64,000 nt of DNA from Syntrophotaleaceae bacterium (lineage in GTDB: Bacteria > Desulfobacterota > Desulfuromonadia > Desulfuromonadales > Syntrophotaleaceae): positions 62,001 to 126,000 of the forward strand of contig JAWKQB010000001.1 in the NCBI GenBank assembly GCA_041390365.1, given 5' to 3'. Made by a program: the position numbers and the translations under genes. A model generated the notes under the pieces. That model did not search any database. It saw nothing but the letters and a program-made list of their open reading frames with translations, and was not told the DNA's origin. Positions 62,728 to 64,000 of this stretch are shown here, one piece after another. How positions within the stretch are numbered: position 1 is the stretch's first letter; every line of letters starts with the position of its first letter.

Positions 62728-62949
62728 ATGAGTTTTACGTTGAAAAAGGCTATCATCGAGCAGGGAGAAAAGGAGATTGTTCTGGATTGTCCTCATTGCA
62801 GAACCCTTCTCCGTGTCACCCCGATCCGTTTCAGGATCGGGTTCACCTACCGCTGCGATCTTTGCGGGGGCGAGGTCTGCCTTGACCGCGAAAGAGTTTC
62901 GCAACTGGTTCATCAAATGAACGCAAAGCTGGCCGGCATGAAAAAATAG
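62728..62949 (+). CDS. Small zinc-ribbon protein
   Basis: 73 aa, AAGGAG upstream. Two Cys pairs, DCPHC and RCDLC, 20-odd residues apart form a treble-clef or ribbon-type zinc site; a strand region and a C-terminal helix (RVSQLVHQMNAKLAGM) complete it. Function unknown; such ribbons often bind RNA or protein. A terminator lies directly in front of its ribosome site. Confidence 0.65.
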   Translation: MSFTLKKAIIEQGEKEIVLDCPHCRTLLRVTPIRFRIGFTYRCDLCGGEVCLDRERVSQLVHQMNAKLAGMKK

Positions 62950-63003
62950 GACGGGAGGGGGGAAAATCCCTCTGCCGGTCGGGCAAAAACATCTTGAGCC
63001 GGA

Positions 63004-64000
63004 TCAGCAGATTCGCGGCAGTTGTTCGCCGGCGAGCATCTCAACCGACCGGCGGCCGCCGACTTGGGTGTCCATTTCGACCCGGCCATGGCCCGCGGCG
63101 GAAATCTCGCCGATGATTGCCGCGTCCCGGCCCAGGGGATGGCGGCGCATCCGCTCCAGAGTTCGCTCAGCCGCATCCGCATCGGCCACCACCAGGACTT
63201 TCCCCTCGTTTGCCACATACAAAGGGTCGAGGCCGAGCAGGGCACAGACGCCCCGCACCGGTCCCTTGAGGGGCAGGGCCGCCTCGTCGACGGTGATGGT
63301 CACCTGCGACTGCAGGGCGATCTCCTTGAGGGTGGTGGCCACCCCGCCTCGAGTCGGATCGCGCAGGACATGAATCGAGTCCCCTTCTGCATTCAGCAGT
63401 TCCGAGACCAGGCCGTTCAGAGCGGCGCAATCACTGAGGATTTCAGTCTCCAGTGCCAGCCCTTCCCGTTTGGCCATGACCGCGATACCGTGGTCGCCGA
63501 TGGTGCCGTTGATGAGGATTTTGTCTCCTGGCCGGGCCAGGGCGCCGCCGAGATTCAGTGAAGAGGGGATCCGGCCGATACCGGAGGTGTTGATGAAAAT
63601 GCGGTCCGCCTTGCCGCGGGGCACCACCTTGGTGTCGCCAGTCAGGATGGAGACTCCGGCCTTGTCGGCGGCGCGGCGCATGGAGACGAGGATGGTTTGG
63701 AGGTCCGTGCGGCTGAAGCCCTCCTCGAGAATCAGGCTGACGCTGATCCCCAAGGGCTGGGCCCCCACCATGGCGAGGTCGTTTACGGTCCCGTTGATGG
63801 CGAGATCGCCGATGTTGCCGCCGGGAAAAAAGATCGGGTCGACCACGTAGGAGTCGGTGGTGAAGGCGAGACGTCCTCCTTCGTGCTCCAGCAGGGCGGC
63901 GTCGTTCTGACCGGCCAGAGGGGTGCCGGAGAGGGTCGGGATGATCAGTTGATCAAGCAGCTGGTGGGAGAGCTTTCCGCCGCTGCCATGTCCGAGAAGG
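63004..64000 (-). CDS. hypE: HypE, hydrogenase maturation carbamoyl dehydratase (N-terminus cut by window end)
   Basis: About 332 residues are visible; the sequence enters at LLGHGSGGKLSHQLLDQLI, so only a few N-terminal residues are missing. AIR-synthase-like ATP-binding marks: YVVDPIFFPGGNIGDLAINGTVNDL, TGDTKVVPRG and VLRDPTRGGVATTLKEIA. The C-terminus ends PRIC, whose Cys is carbamoylated by HypF and dehydrated to thiocyanate, the source of cyanide for the NiFe centre. It implies a NiFe hydrogenase and the other hyp genes elsewhere, probably just beyond the window. Confidence 0.95.
   Translation of the reverse strand, partial: LLGHGSGGKLSHQLLDQLIIPTLSGTPLAGQNDAALLEHEGGRLAFTTDSYVVDPIFFPGGNIGDLAINGTVNDLAMVGAQPLGISVSLILEEGFSRTDLQTILVSMRRAADKAGVSILTGDTKVVPRGKADRIFINTSGIGRIPSSLNLGGALARPGDKILINGTIGDHGIAVMAKREGLALETEILSDCAALNGLVSELLNAEGDSIHVLRDPTRGGVATTLKEIALQSQVTITVDEAALPLKGPVRGVCALLGLDPLYVANEGKVLVVADADAAERTLERMRRHPLGRDAAIIGEISAAGHGRVEMDTQVGGRRSVEMLAGEQLPRIC

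Overview
The window is a gene-dense, GC-rich stretch of a Gram-negative anaerobe's chromosome. Lipoboxes, an lspA gene, LPS-kinase-like and OapA/MepM-type envelope proteins point to a Gram-negative cell. An A-type flavodiiron protein, a tungsten aldehyde:ferredoxin oxidoreductase, hypE, B12-type radical SAM proteins, sigma-54 promoters and DUF4388/Roadblock and DUF4911 proteins together suggest a Desulfuromonadia-like (former Deltaproteobacteria) organism. A complete Mrp antiporter hints at a saline or alkaline habitat. This placement is inferred from gene content only. I see no rRNA, tRNA, CRISPR array, insertion sequence or prophage.

Layout. 1-2458: two divergent radical SAM genes. 2600-7461: a kinase/lipoprotein/sigma-54-activator operon matching the enterobacterial GlrK-QseG-GlrR arrangement, then a perfect GlrR-type box, a sigma-54 promoter, a small membrane protein and a YgiM-like SH3 protein. 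7508-15096: AcpH, an M23 endopeptidase, an M20 peptidase, HrpB helicase and an MFS transporter. 15220-20465: a sigma-54 promoter followed by six genes (FIST sensor, DUF4388+Roadblock, two V4R-like proteins, a ParA/MinD ATPase, a second Roadblock-like protein). This is the best candidate for an undescribed signalling or positioning system. 20744-25982: inositol monophosphatase, hydroxyacid dehydrogenase, FolD, an NlpC/P60 lipoprotein and a GST. 25993-31675: mnhABCDEFG on the minus strand, every junction a 4-nt overlap. 32084-40400: an RHH protein, ileS-lspA, rhomboid, DUF4911, MscS and an aconitase. 40474-49514: AOR, a glycosidase-like/LPS-kinase fusion, a PA2779/C39/TPR envelope operon, Nudix, a flavodiiron protein and an alpha/beta hydrolase. 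49571-53567: ClC channel and a MoxR-VWA pair. 53786-59740: an apparent lysine-catabolic operon (aminoadipate-semialdehyde dehydrogenase, lysine 6-aminotransferase, FAD-linked hydroxyacid dehydrogenase, and an unrecognised protein with a VOC/HglS-like motif). 59862-64000: a thioredoxin-domain YyaL-like protein, two small proteins and hypE (cut by the window end).

A striking non-coding feature is a set of degenerate short-period arrays (periods 6, 7 and one of 9) at many operon ends. Several are arranged as inverted halves able to fold into hairpins. In at least three places they run into a gene and supply its last codons and stop.
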